A stretch of DNA of 64,000 bases from Lytechinus variegatus (lineage: Eukaryota; Echinodermata; Echinoidea; Temnopleuroida; Toxopneustidae): NCBI RefSeq assembly GCF_018143015.1, contig NC_054746.1, positions 29,973,129 to 30,037,128 on the forward strand, read 5' to 3'. This document shows, one piece after another, positions 34,791 through 46,620 of the stretch. Under the pieces are notes generated by a model that saw only the letters and a list, made by a program, of their open reading frames with translations, was not told where the DNA came from and did no database searches. The first letter of the stretch is position 1. Each line of letters starts with the position of its first letter. A program made the translations under genes and the position numbers.

Positions 34791-35943
34791 CACTCAGCAA
34801 AAAAAGTTCTTGGACACTTATGAAAGTTAAAATTTTCCATATAGATATTTGATTAAAGGCAAATTATTGTATGTCAACATGACCAGGCAATATTCCCCTT
34901 CTGGTATGACATGACATTTTTATGTGAACAGTCATGCATGGGTGGTTAAATGCTTTAAACAATAGCAATGTCAGTAAAAGAAAATTGCAAGAAATGGATC
35001 AGTCAGTGCATGGCTGGTTACAGGCATTTAACAATATGTCAGTAAAAGAAAATTGCTAGCAATCGATCAGTCATTCTTTCAGTTGTGAAAATTTGTTTGG
35101 CATAAATATCCATTAAACGATAAAAGCAAACTTAAAGTCAAATACCACTCTAATAGTGAAGAGAAAGTTATCCACCTTGGATGCATCACTATTCCACTGG
35201 AATTTTAAGTCAAAGTTAGTCGATGAACAAAATGTCAAATTTCAGTATCTTGGCATAAGCAAAACAAAATTATCGTTATCCTACTATCTACTGCAGGGGT
35301 GGTGGCCCTAAGTCGACCAATCCTAGGGCGATCTCTAATTTCATTAGTAGTCAAAGACCGCTGATTCAAATTTGAAATTGTTGTTGGGGAAACTTGGAAA
35401 TATCGAGCCATGCTCTTGGTTGGAAAGCTTCATCTTGAAAGTGAGTGTCCAAATGATCCATCTCATTAAGCAGCTCATGATGCATCCCTAAGCATTCAAT
35501 TCAATTGATAAACACATGTTGAAATTGCTGAATGTACACTTTAAAAAATGAAGTGCTAATTCAGCTCTTAAAGAGCGTGTATAGTGACTGCACTTCGGAG
35601 TGCTGATTTGTCTAGTTCAAATTTGAACGAGAAAAATCAGCACTCCGAAGTGCAGTCACTATACACGCTCTTTAAGATCTGAATTAGCACTTCATTTTTT
35701 AGAGTGTATGCCTACAGGATGGCAATGATCATTAGCATTTGAATGGTCCATTTCTTGCAATTTTTTTTTACTGATATTGCTATTGTTTTAAGCATTTAAC
35801 CACTCACGCATGACTGTTCACATGAAAATATCATGTCATACTGGAAGAGGATTATTGTCTGGTTATGTTGACATACGATAATTTAATATCTATATGGAAT
35901 ATTTTAACTTTATTAAGTGTCCAAGAACTTTTTTTGCTGAGTG
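34791..35943 (-). mobile_element. Tc1-like DNA transposon relic, 1.15 kb
   Basis: Inverted repeats of about 205 bases begin CACTCAGCAAAAAAAGTTCT and are flanked by TA on both sides, the Tc1/mariner target. A minus-strand fragment at about 35310-35430 reads RYFQVSPTTIS and then RDRPRIGRLRATTP, which corresponds to the helix-turn-helix and basic GRPR segment of Tc1 transposases. Only this N-terminal scrap survives, interrupted by frameshifts. A hairpin MITE is inserted at 35536-35707. Confidence 0.75.
35536..35707. repeat. Near-perfect hairpin MITE, 172 bp, nested in the Tc1 relic
   Basis: Two arms of about 80 bases (ACACTTTAAAAAATGAAGTG ... and its mirror) surround a loop of about 10 bases. 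They share AGAGCGTGTATAGTGACTGC and GCACTTCGGAGTGCTGATTT. Very few mismatches, so a young insertion or one kept paired. Confidence 0.8.
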
Positions 35944-37172
35944 TATATAGTATTTTGTGAGTGTATATGTATGGAAGAATTAAGGATACCGTGCATGTGT
36001 GTGAGTGAAAATAGGGATGCGAAGCCATAGAGATATATACTACTAATAATAATAATTAGTAATAGTATACATCTCCATGTGTGAAGCGTGGTATTAGAAT
36101 GTGAGGCTTTTACTTTCAAATCGTGTCAACATGGTCAAATTGTGTGTGTAGACTCAGTTTTAATGTACAGGTTGATCGTTAAAACCAATACCAGTGCCCG
36201 ACCATGGTCAATGACTGTTCCAATTCAGGCAGTCATATTTGATTTGCAATACATAAAATTAAATATATATATATATGTATATATATCTGTGTGTGTGTGT
36301 GTGTATCTTGAAATAAGTATACATTCTAGTGAGATGACCAGAATCCTGATTATAATCAACTGAGTGTGTCATTAAAGCTATTTATTCCTATACTGACCTG
36401 TATATTGCAACCCTCTCTCCTCCCCCTCTCTCGCCCTCACTATCCATTTTTTTTTAATTCTCTTCTGCCTTTCTTCCTTCCTTTTTCTCTCTTTGCCTAT
36501 GATTCTCTGTCCCCTTCTCTCTCCCTTTCTTCATTAATTCATCTTCTCATTTAAATACATCTTTTGTTCAGAACCCCCAAGCAGATTAAAATTGGCCAAA
36601 ACATATCTAATTCCAATTTGACAAATGTATTACATCAAAATTGCATCAGGCATAATCAGAGTCGATACATGATAAACGTGCTTGCATCTCATTATTATGC
36701 TATACGATCTTACCTAGTGCGAATGCCCCGATGTGAAGAGCCAATGTCAGAACATGACATGCATGTACGTATATTATAGGCCTATTGATCATATCCATCG
36801 TAAACTGATCCATATATTATGACACAGTCTGATGGTGGTTTCCAAGTGGTGGTATTACCTCAAACTGATAGGGTACACTCAAAAATTTTAAATTTTGATG
36901 ATGAAAAATTGTACAAAATACTCTATCCTCGCGCGGGAAGAATGACGATGCATGATTTTAGTCATTCTATTACGGCAGTACTTCAGTTGAACAGTGCTAC
37001 CTTCAAATAACACAATGTGTACATTAGCGAATGCAAGGCATATTATATGATTTCATATTTGCAAAGTCGGTCATGTGGTACGGTAGGTCGCACATCTACA
37101 AAAGCTTAACGGGACATAAACAAACACTCTGGTCCGACACGCCCGGGCAGAGGAAAGAGAGAAATAGGTAGA

Positions 37173-37321
37173 TGGGGCCCGTTGCCAAAAGAGTTGCGTT
37201 TAAACGCAAACCAAAAAATCAATCGCAAGTCCAAAATGCGCGCTGTCGATTGGTTGAAAATCAAGTTGCGCGTGATTTTTAGAGTTGCAATTGATTGCAA
37301 CTCTTTCTGCAACGGGCCCCA
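37173..37321. repeat. TGGGGCCCGTTGC MITE, 149 bp
   Basis: TGGGGCCCGTTGC and GAGTTGCGTTTAAACGCAA at the left mirror TTGCAACTC and GCAACGGGCCCCA at the right. Non-coding. Confidence 0.7.
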
Positions 37322-37603
37322 GGAAGACAAAAAAAGTGTGGGTGGGTGAGTGGGTCAGTTTGAGGGTGTGTGTGTGTGTGTGTTAGGGTGGATGGGTTTA
37401 AAATACGAAATAAATGGGGAGAAGAGGGGACAGAAGGAGGTGGAGCCTGACGGACTGAGGATAAAATTACTAAAGTTCAAAAATATAACAAAGATAATAA
37501 TGTTAATAAAGAGATAATAATATCAATAACAATAATAATTCCATATTTTACCAACGAGGTAGCCACTTCAATTCTGAAACTTCTCCCACTTGGCTCTTTT
37601 TAG

Positions 37604-37745
37604 CATGATAATGATATTACCCCAGCTCTAGTACGGCTACCTTGATCAGGCGCTCGATCACTTACCCATTATAATACACCTGGATGTGGGTACTGCGTTG
37701 GGATTCGAACCACTGACCTCGTGCTTTATCCCGGGCTTTATCGTC
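37604..37745 (-). mobile_element. tRNA-related SINE fragment
   Basis: The minus strand has a B-box-like GGTCAGTGGTTCGAATCCC, then a tail with AGCGCCTGATCAAGG and GAGCTGGGGTAATATC. The 48819-49020 SINE has the same tail, so they belong to one family. Confidence 0.6.
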
Positions 37746-38204
37746 CTGTGGCTTCTCCATTCATTACTTTTGTCATTCGCTTCTCGATGAGCCCAACTTG
37801 CCTGAATTTTTTTTCCTGCAGTCTGTAGTGCTATAAAGAAAGTTAAATCGCGATGGCTATATACATTTTTATCATTAATCTGTCCTGGGTGTCTTCGTTC
37901 GTCTTTTCCGTTTCGTTTCTATGACTCCCATGCTTTCTCCCGTACTCTCTTCAACTTATCAGGGAAGTCTTACGTAATCGGGGAAGTTCCCGAGTTGCGC
38001 GACCTCAGAGACCACGTCGAGCTGAGGACATAATTATTTACTTCCTCGTCATAATAAGAGTCGCGTGCGACCCTGACTGACCTTAGCGAAGGTCAGACCT
38101 TGTCAGATTCTTATCAATAATCCGGTCAAAGGATTGTTTGTTCAGTGGAGCGAGAGTTTCACGTGTATGGCACGCATATAGGGAATCAATTAAATATATA
38201 TTTC

Positions 38205-38920
38205 ACTTAAAAAATATATCTTTCTCTTCCACTAAACCATTTCACTTAAAGAAATTTATATTTCACTTTCAAAAATATATTCCACTTTATCAAAAAAATA
38301 TATTTCACTTTAAAAAATATGTTTCACTTTAAAAAAAAAAGTATTTCACTTTCCCCAAAAAATATGTTTCACTTTTCAAAAAAATATATTTCACTTTTCA
38401 AAAAAAAGATATTTCACTGTTCAAAGAAATATATTTCACTCTTCTAAAAGATATATTTCACTTTTCAAAAAGAAAAAATTTCACTTTTCTAAAAAAAATA
38501 TATTTCACTTTTCCCAAAAAATATATTTCACTTTCCAAAAAAATATATTTCACTTTCCAAAGAAATATATTTCACTCTTCAAAGAAATATATTTCACTCT
38601 TCTACAAGATATATTTCACTTTCCAAAAAAATGTATTTCACTTTTCCAAAAAAATATATTTCACTTTTGAAAAAAAAATATTTCACTTTTCTAAAAAAAA
38701 TATATTTCACTTTTCCCAAAAAATATATTTCACTTTCCAAAAAAGTATATTTCACTTACCAAAGAAATATATTTCTCTCTTCAAAGAAATATATTTCACT
38801 CTTCTACAAGATATATTTCACTTTCCAAAAAAATATATTTCACTTTTCCAAAAAAATATATTTCACTTTAGAAAAAAAAATGTTTCACTTTTCAAAAAAA
38901 AAATCATTTCACTTGATACA
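38205..38920. repeat. ~20-base tandem repeats, left palindrome arm
   Basis: About 30 degenerate units of ATATTTCACTTTTCAAAAAA. Long lysine/phenylalanine-rich frames here are by-products of the repeat. The mirrored array is at about 42960-43500. Confidence 0.9.
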
Positions 38921-39139
38921 TTTTAATTTTGAGAGAAAACAAATCCTTTCACTTTTGTTGGATAACACATGCGGCTGCCGTATTAGACCGTAACTATCCT
39001 CACGGAAATATCCATTCCTCTCGCTACGAAAAACATTTCACTCGTGTTGCAAATTCATTTCACTCAATTGCAAAAAAATACGTTCCTCTTTTTTCTCGGC
39101 CTGTAGGCGGCGCGCACCATTGTTGGCGGGACGAGGAGA

Positions 39140-39529
39140 AGGTACATGATATATCTATCTATCTATCTCTCTCTCTCTCTGCCTAATATATATCTATCTG
39201 TTTAAATATGTCTATCCTTCTATCTATCTATCTATCTATCTAATATCTATTTATTTCGTTTAATATGTCTGTATATCTGCGTATTTATCATTCAATCTTT
39301 ATATCTATCTATCTATCTATTTATCTACCTATCTATCTTATGTCTATCTGTTCAGAATACATATGTCTATCCGTATGTCTACTTTTTATCTTTCAATCTA
39401 ATAACTATTGATCTGTCTAAATAGTTATGTCTGTTTATTTGTTTGTTTAACTATTTAATATCTATCTATCAAATTTGTTTAATATGTTATTCTATCTATC
39501 TACCTATCAATAAATATATCGATCTATTT

Positions 39530-39576
<47 letters not shown>

Positions 39577-39847
39577 ATCTATCTATCTTTCTATCTATCT
39601 ATTTATCTATCTGTCTGTTTATCTGTGTATGTACATGTACCTATGTATCTACCTGTCTCTGAATCTATGTGTATATCAAATATGATATCATTATCACCGC
39701 TGGGAATCATCGTATTTTTTTCATCAATCATTATCAGTATCAGCCTTCTCATCGTATTTTTTTATCGTCAATGTCTATCTGTCCGATACCTATCTATCTG
39801 TTTATATCTATCTACCTATCCATCTGTCTATCTATCTATCTATTAAT
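39140..39847. repeat. TATC microsatellite block, left arm
   Basis: Long interrupted runs of TATC/TCTA with CTCTCT stretches (39165-39182, 39530-39548), mirrored at about 42087-42725 in the right arm. Encoded YLSIYLSI frames are not genes. Confidence 0.9.
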
Positions 39848-39980
39848 CAGGGGCCGCGGAACGGTTTTCAAAGCGGGGGGGGGGGGCTGACCATGCAAAA
39901 AATCACAATCATACGGTCATTTTTACGGTTTTGGAAAAAAAGTAAAGGGGGCTGCCCCCCCCCAGCATCCGCGGCCCCTG
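39848..39980. repeat. CAGGGGCCGCGG MITE, copy 2 (left arm)
   Basis: 133 bases from CAGGGGCCGCGGAACGG to CATCCGCGGCCCCTG, with TTAAT-type flanks. Same family as 19441-19571; mirror copy at 41960-42086. Confidence 0.8.
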
Positions 39981-41959
39981 TTAATATATATCTATCTATC
40001 TTCTATTATCTATCCACCTATCATTTATCTCTCCATCAATCTATCTATTTATCTATCTTTCTTATATGTATCTGTTTGAATATGTATGTCTGTTTGTCTA
40101 TTTATCTTTCATACTTATATCCACTCATTTGTTTAAATAATTATGTTTGTTTATCTCTGCATCTACGACAGACCACCTAATTCGTCCGTACGACGAAATA
40201 AAAACCAATTTCACTTGTTACATTTTAAATCTGAGATCAAACAAATCCTTTCACTTTTGTTGGATAACACATACGGCTGCCGTATAGACCGTGAGTAAAT
40301 TTCGTTCTTCACGTAAATATCCATTCCTCTCGCTACGAAAAACATTTCACTCATGTTGCAAATTCATTTCACTCAATTGCAAAAAATACGTTCCTCTTTT
40401 TTCTCGGCCTGTAGGCGGCGCACACCATTGTTGGTGGGACGAGGACAATGCACCACGAGGTGGGCCCATAAACACAAATTGTAAAGTTTGAATTTATCGC
40501 TGATTATGCACAATAGCCAGGGCAATCAGCTGTTGCATTCGGCCCTACGATCAATCACTAACCTTAGCACGGTCTGGCTATACGTTTTGTAGGCATGAGG
40601 CATGAATACTTCATACATACACTATCTACGGAGCTGAATGGTCAAGGTATAAGTGTTGAAATTTCCCTTTTCTCCCTTCCGTCTGTCTTTTCCTTCATTG
40701 ACATACGATGGTCATAATGATTGATGAAATGAAGCTTACAAAAAGCTACATTTCACCGGTCAACTCGCTTGTACCTGCACTGCAAAACCAAATTCTCTCC
40801 ATTTTGTATGAGACATGAATGGGGGGTCACCATCCTTAGAACAGACATAAAAAGTGAGTATACGGGACTGAAGTTGGGTAATGACATCATGGACATTCTC
40901 GGCTAACACCACAGAGATGTATACTAATTGCGCGTTATAAAAGTATCTCTATGGCTAACACCAACCTTTGGGCTGAGCGATGACGTCATCATCCATCTTC
41001 AGTCCCGAATACTCACTTTTTATGTCTGTTCTAAAGATGGTGACCCCCCCCCCCCCCTCATCACGTCTCGGACAAAATGGAGAGAATTTGGTTTTGCAGT
41101 GCAGGTACAAGTGAGTTGACCAGTGAAATGTAGCTTTTTGTAAGCTTCATTTCATCAATCATTATGACCATCGTATGTCAATGAAGTAAAAGACAGACAG
41201 AATGGAGAAAAGGGAAATTTCAACACTTATACCTTGACCATTCAGCTCCGTAGATAGTGTATGTAAAAAGCATTCATGCCTCATGCCTACAAAACGTTAT
41301 AGCCAGACCGGCCGTGCTAAGGTTAGCGATTGATCGTAGGGCCGAATGCAACAGCTGATTGCCCTGGCAGCTGTGTATAATCAGCGATAAATTAAAACTT
41401 TACGATTTGTGCTTATGGGCCCACCACGTGGTGCATTGTCCTCGTCCCACCAACAATGGTGTGCGCCGCCTACAGGCCGAGAAAAAAGAGGAACGTATTT
41501 TTTGCAATTGAGTGAAATGAATTTGCAACATGAGTGAAATGTTTTTCGTAGCGAGAGGAATGGGGATATTTACGTGAAGAGCGAAATTTACTTACGGTCT
41601 AATACTGCAGCCGTATGGGATATTTACGTGAAGAACGAAATTTACTCACGGTCTTTACGGCAGCCGTATGTGTTATCCAACAAAAGTGAAAGGATTTGTT
41701 TGATCTCAGATTTAAAATGTAACAAGTGAAATTGGTTTTTATTTCGTCGTACGGACGAATTAGGTGGTCTGTCGTAGATGCAGAGATAAACAAACATAAT
41801 TATTTAAACAAATGAGTGGATATAAGTATGAAAGATAAATAGACAAACAGACATACATATTCAAACAGATACATATAAGAAAGATAGATAAATAGATAGA
41901 TTGATGGAGAGATAAATGATAGGTGGATAGATAATAGAAGATAGATAGATATATATTAA

Positions 41960-42086
41960 CAGGGGCCGCGGAAGCTGGGGGCAGCCCCCTTTACTTTTTT
42001 CCAAAACCGTAAAAATGACCGTATGATTGTGATTTTTTGCATGGTCAGCCCCCCCCCCCGCTTTGAAAACCGTTCCGCGGCCCCTG
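41960..42086. repeat. CAGGGGCCGCGG MITE, copy 3 (right arm)
   Basis: Reverse-oriented counterpart of 39848-39980 at the matching position of the other arm, slightly shorter in its C-run. Its presence in both arms means it was inserted before the arms were duplicated. Confidence 0.8.
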
Positions 42087-42959
42087 ATTAATAGATAGAT
42101 AGATAGACAGATGGATAGGTAGATAGATATAAACAGATAGATAGGTATCGGACAGACAGACATTGACGATAAAAAAATACGATGAGGAGGCTGATACTGA
42201 TAATGATTGATGAAAAAAATACGATGATTCCCAGCGGTGATAATGATATCATATTTGATATACATAGATTCAGAGACAGGTATACATAGGTACATACACA
42301 GATAGACAGACAGATAGATAAATAGATAGATAGATAGAAAGATAGAGAGAGAGAGAGAGAGAAAATAGATCGATATATTTATTGATAGGTAGATAGATAG
42401 AATAACATATTAAACAAATTTGATAGATAGATATTAAATAGTTAAACAAACAAATAAACAGACATAACTATTTAGACAGATCAATAGTTATAAGATTGAA
42501 AGATAAAAAGTAGACATACGGATAGACATATGTATTCTGAACAGATAGACATAAGATAGATAGGTAGATAAATAGATAGATAGATAGATATAAAGATTGA
42601 ATGATAAATACACAGATATACAGACATATTAAACGAAATAAATAGATATTAGATAGATAGATAGAAGGATAGACATATTTAAACAGATAGATATATATTA
42701 GGCAGAGAGATAGATAGATATATCATGTACCTTCTCCTCGTCCCGCCAACAATGGTGCGCGCCGCCTACAGGCCGAGAAAAAAGAGGAACGTATTTTTTT
42801 GCAATTGAGTGAAATGAATTTGCAACACGAGTGAAATGTTTTTCGTAGCGAGAGGAATGGATATTTCCGTGAGGATAGTTACGGTCTAATACGGCAGCCG
42901 CATGTGTTATCCAACAAAAGAGAAAGGATTTTTCTCTCAAAATTAAAATGTATCAAGTG

Positions 42960-43500
42960 AAATGACTTTTTTTTTTGAAAAGTGAAACATTTTTTTTTCA
43001 AAAGTGAAATATATTTTTTTGGAAAAGTGAAATATATTTTTTTGGAAAGTGAAATATATCTTGTAGAAGAGTGAAATATATTTCTTTGAAGAGTGAAATA
43101 TATTTCTTTGGAAAGTGAAATATATTTTTTTGAAAAGTGAAATATATTTTTTTGAAAAGTGAAATATATTTTTTGAAAAGTGAAATATATTTTTTTGAAA
43201 AGTGAAATATATTTTTTGGAAAAGTGAAATATATTTTTTTGAAAAGTGAAATATATTTTTTGAAAAGTGAAATATATTTTTTTTGAAAAGTGAAATATAT
43301 TTTTTTTGATGAGTGAAATATATTTTTTTTTGAAAAGTGAAATATATTTTTTGAAAAGTGAAATATATTTTTTTGAAAAGTGAAATATACTTTTTTTGAA
43401 AAGTGAAATATATATTTTTTTAATATCAAAAGTGGAATACAATTTTTAAAAGTGAAATGGTTTAGTGGAAGAGAAACATAATTTTTTCAAGTGAAATATA
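42960..43500. repeat. ~20-base tandem repeats, right palindrome arm
   Basis: About 25 units of the reverse complement, TTTTTTGAAAAGTGAAATAT. Shorter and more regular than the left-arm array, so the copy number has changed since the arms separated. Confidence 0.9.
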
Positions 43501-43537
43501 TATTTAATTGTTTCCCTATGAGCGTGCCATACACGTG

Positions 43538-44112
43538 CCTCGTATATCGTTATTACTTTTTTCTGTGTTCTCTGACTGACAGTAGGCCAATGCCTTTCGG
43601 GCTTTTAAAATCGGAAGGGTAAATGTATGTTTTATATTTTAACTAAGCCAATTAGGGGCCCTTTTCACAACATTATAAGCGTAGACCTGTATTTGTAAAA
43701 CTTTCTCTTCTTTTATTTTAAATGATTTATTATTTATATGTAGCTAAGATAAAATGGTTTCCCATCAGATTCTGAACGAATGTGATGTGTTTCCATCATG
43801 TACGCCTATTTGCACTATACATACATTTCTATATAGTTCCATGCAAGTCGAATGAGGTCAGGTGAGTAAACCGATGGAACCCCGGAATGTCCTGGTTTTG
43901 ACATACTAAACGCATGTATTAGTAGCTATATAGACCTATATTGCAGGCCTATGTATCATGTGTGTAATACAAAGAAGAGAGTCATCACTCTCTGCTTCAA
44001 CACTGGATATTTATAATCGACCATACAACATGTATACAGCTGCTTTCAATCATAAATTTTCATCGAAATGGCTATCATTTATCTTATGCAATATTTCATA
44101 TCGGGAACCATA
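43538..44112. other. Unassigned spacer right of the palindrome
   Basis: AT-rich non-coding sequence. I see no gene, repeat or structure I can support. Confidence 0.5.
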
Positions 44113-46211
44113 GGCGGATCCAGGGGGGCCCGGGCCCCCCCCCCCCCCTATTGGCGGAGCAAAAAAAAGGTAAAAAGAAAGGAAAAAAGAAAAGGAAGGG
44201 AAAAGATAGGAGAAAAGAAGAAAGGCAAACATAAGAGGAGGAACATGATTGAATAAAATAACATGAGGGGAAGACTTTGAAAATAATTTTTTGAAAAATC
44301 AATTTGTTAGGATATAAAATTTTCGCTCGCGCTTCGCGCTCTTATTGTCTTTTGGGGATTTGCATATCTTGCTCAATATGGAGCTTGAAATATCAAACTT
44401 TGAAGTCAATATACAAAACATATTTCAGCTGGGAAATTGAACTTTAATTATTTTGTTTGATTTACAAATTGATTTTTAAAAAGTGCCCTGTAAAAATGTC
44501 TGTGTTATGGTCTGAATATCATTTTCTGCTTGCGCTGCTCGCTCGTAAAATTTGATTTGTCAGGTACATATTATTTTCCTGTATTCCATAAAGTTCTCAA
44601 AATATCCCTATCCAGGTCAGATTGTCAAAACGTATCAGCTAGCACTGCACGCTGGCATTTTGATTAGTGAGTTGTGTATATCCCAATATTAATCCTAAAT
44701 CAAACTACTTTGATGACAGTTTATCAAAAATTTCGGCTCGCGATTTCCGCTCGCATTGATAGATATCATGCATCTTATGCTTAATTACAAAAGTGCTTTA
44801 AATGTTTTCAGGCCATAATATTAACAGATTTCGCGCTCTCATGCATAGGAAGAAAAATAGGAAGATAGTCATCATTTTCATATGATGACATAATGCCCTT
44901 GTAGAATGTCCCGGTCCTATGTAAAAACTCAAAGTATAATGATAAAATACATCAGCTCTTGTAAACTGTGATCCATCACAATTCACCATTTTCCAACAAA
45001 GTGTTTGCAATACAGAGCTCAAATTGACCCTTTGTTAGATCGAAATATCATATATTTTTAGCTCGCGTTTTGCGTTCGCTTTATTGATTTTCATGATAAA
45101 AATGGTACTTAAAATACCCAAATTCTAGGTCGAAATCTAAAACACACGTTAATTCAGATACCCAGATTGTTCTCTATTCAAATCATCCAGTTTCAGATCA
45201 CAATATCAAAAAGTGTCTGCTCGCGCTTTGCGCTCGCATTAGATAAATAACTTATCCTTTCCATAATTTACAAAACATGAATAGAGTGTCCAGAATTTTC
45301 CGCTCGCGCTTCGCGCTCGCATCAATAAAGTTTAGTTTATATACTGAGAGTCCTTCCAAGTTAACAAAAAGTGCTTAGCATTTCCATTATTCAGGTAAAA
45401 AAGGTCAAAAATTTCAGCTCGCGCTTCGCGCTCGCAATATTTGAATGTTGAAATATGTAACGTCTTCATTGCTAAATGCAAGCAGTCCATAACAGGTACA
45501 ATTTCGAGCAGTTCAAAACGTATACAAAAATTTTCTGCTCGCGCTCTGCGCTCGCATTATTAATGTAAGGAAGATCCCCACTTACTCATCCTTTTCATGA
45601 TTTACAAAACTAATTGAATAGAGTGTCTTGTTCAGTAGGTCTAAATCTCGAAATTTTTTGCTCACGCTTCGTGCTCGCATGTTTAATTATATACCTATTC
45701 TGTTAAGTTACAAAAAGTGCTAAGAATTTCCATTCCTTATGTAAAAATGCCAAAAAAAATTCGGCTCGCGCTTCGCGCTCGCATTATTTGATTTTTAAAA
45801 ATGTGTAACGTCTTCATGGCTAATTGCAAGCAAGTATTTAACAGTACCTTTTCCATCACTTCATTTCTGCTCACTCTTTACGTTCGTAGTAATTATTAAC
45901 TTGCATACACATCTTTTTTTGTCAGGAAAACAAACATTTCCCAGAATGTCCAAAATTTTAGGAAAAAGTACATAAGATTTCCAAAAAAATTAGCTAGCGC
46001 TTTGCGCTCGCATTATATAAATAAAGGCTATGGTATTATACATTTATGTTTCATAAGAATAAAGCTAAAAAGTGACCATTAGGACTACCCCTTCAAAGAA
46101 ACAAAAAATACCGGCAAAAATCATATTCGAGCGGCCGATCGGGGAAAATATGGCTGAAAAAATTCCGGGCTCCCCCCCCCCCCCCTATTGGCGAAGGCTG
46201 GATCAGCCCCT
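44113..46211. mobile_element. 2.1 kb non-autonomous element with ~12 GCTCGCGCTTCGCGCTCGC units
   Basis: The left edge GGCGGATCCAGGGGGGCCC and right edge GGCTGGATCAGCCCCT are related inverted termini, each next to a C-run and CTATTGGCG. Direct repeats close to GGGAACATA lie at 44103-44112 (one extra base) and 46212-46220. Inside, the motif GCTCGCGCTTCGCGCTCGCA recurs about every 100-200 bases (for example 45212, 45303, 45417, 45538, 45764, 45993), each followed by an AT-rich spacer. No coding frame. Confidence 0.6.
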
Positions 46212-46554
46212 GGGAACATAGTTTGTTTCCCATTATGCCAGGGCGCAGAGTGAGCCCGAGAGTGAGTCATTTTGGCTCGAGCATGGTAAGCAGGTAAGTG
46301 CATGTTCCATTCAGTATGGACCTATATAGGTCCATGATATGAGCAAGGTCTTTCGCCGGAGTGTATCTTGCCCGTGTATATTCTGCATGCCTCATGTAGA
46401 TGTTGTTAAGCAGAATGCAAAATCCTCACGTAAACGTGAGTAAAGAGGGAGAGTAATTTTTTTGTCGCGTATGGAATTATTTTGGTGTACTTTCAAAAAC
46501 ATTATATTCTCATTTGCACTTTGTCTCATGCTGTAGTAGTAGTGGTAGTGATGG

Positions 46555-46620
46555 CGACAATGTTCATCATCGATTTTATTGATGATGATGATGAGGAGGA
46601 GAAGGAGGAGGATGACAGTA
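46555..46620. repeat. GAT/GAG trinucleotide microsatellite
   Basis: Run of GATGATGATGATGAGGAGGA followed by GAAGGAGGAGGAT. Flanks are non-coding. Confidence 0.8.

Larger units (their letters stand above)
32290..38159. other. Spacer between SRCR domain 1 exon and the palindrome
   Basis: The missing 5' exon(s) of the SRCR receptor should lie here or further right. I could not pick one out. The stretch holds DNA elements at 33663-34369, 34791-35943 and 37173-37321, a SINE at 37604-37745, AT/GT microsatellites at 36262-36303 and a GT run near 37366-37382. Confidence 0.5.
38160..43537. repeat. 5.4 kb layered palindrome (foldback-like element)
   Basis: Left arm 38160-40890, spacer 40891-40980, right arm 40981-43537. 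Outer edge CACGTGTATGGCACGC on the left is mirrored by GCGTGCCATACACGTG on the right. Going inward each arm has: about 20-base TTTCACTTTTCAAAAAA tandem repeats; a unique cassette ending GGCCTGTAGGCGGCG and GGACGAGGA; TATC microsatellite; a MITE; more TATC; a second cassette; and a unique inner segment to the spacer. Arms differ by substitutions, indels and one extra duplication on the right. Long inverted repeats with tandem subrepeats characterise foldback elements, including TU elements of sea urchins. No transposase and no clean target duplication were found. Confidence 0.85.

Noticed and set aside
38205-38920. CRISPR-like array
   Set aside because: Units are contiguous degenerate tandem repeats without unique spacers, in an animal genome.
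39443-40180. Frames rich in YLSIYLSI
   Set aside because: Direct translation of TATC microsatellite.
42879-43442. 187-codon minus-strand frame of repeated YISLFKK-type peptides (and its left-arm relative at 38631-38993)
   Set aside because: The frame exists only because the ~20-base repeat lacks stops; it reads similarly in other frames and has no start context or splice signals.
38160-43537. Palindrome as pure assembly artefact
   Set aside because: Arms differ in length by about 170 bases, in tandem-unit number, in many substitutions and by a right-arm-only duplication. Not fully excluded without reads.
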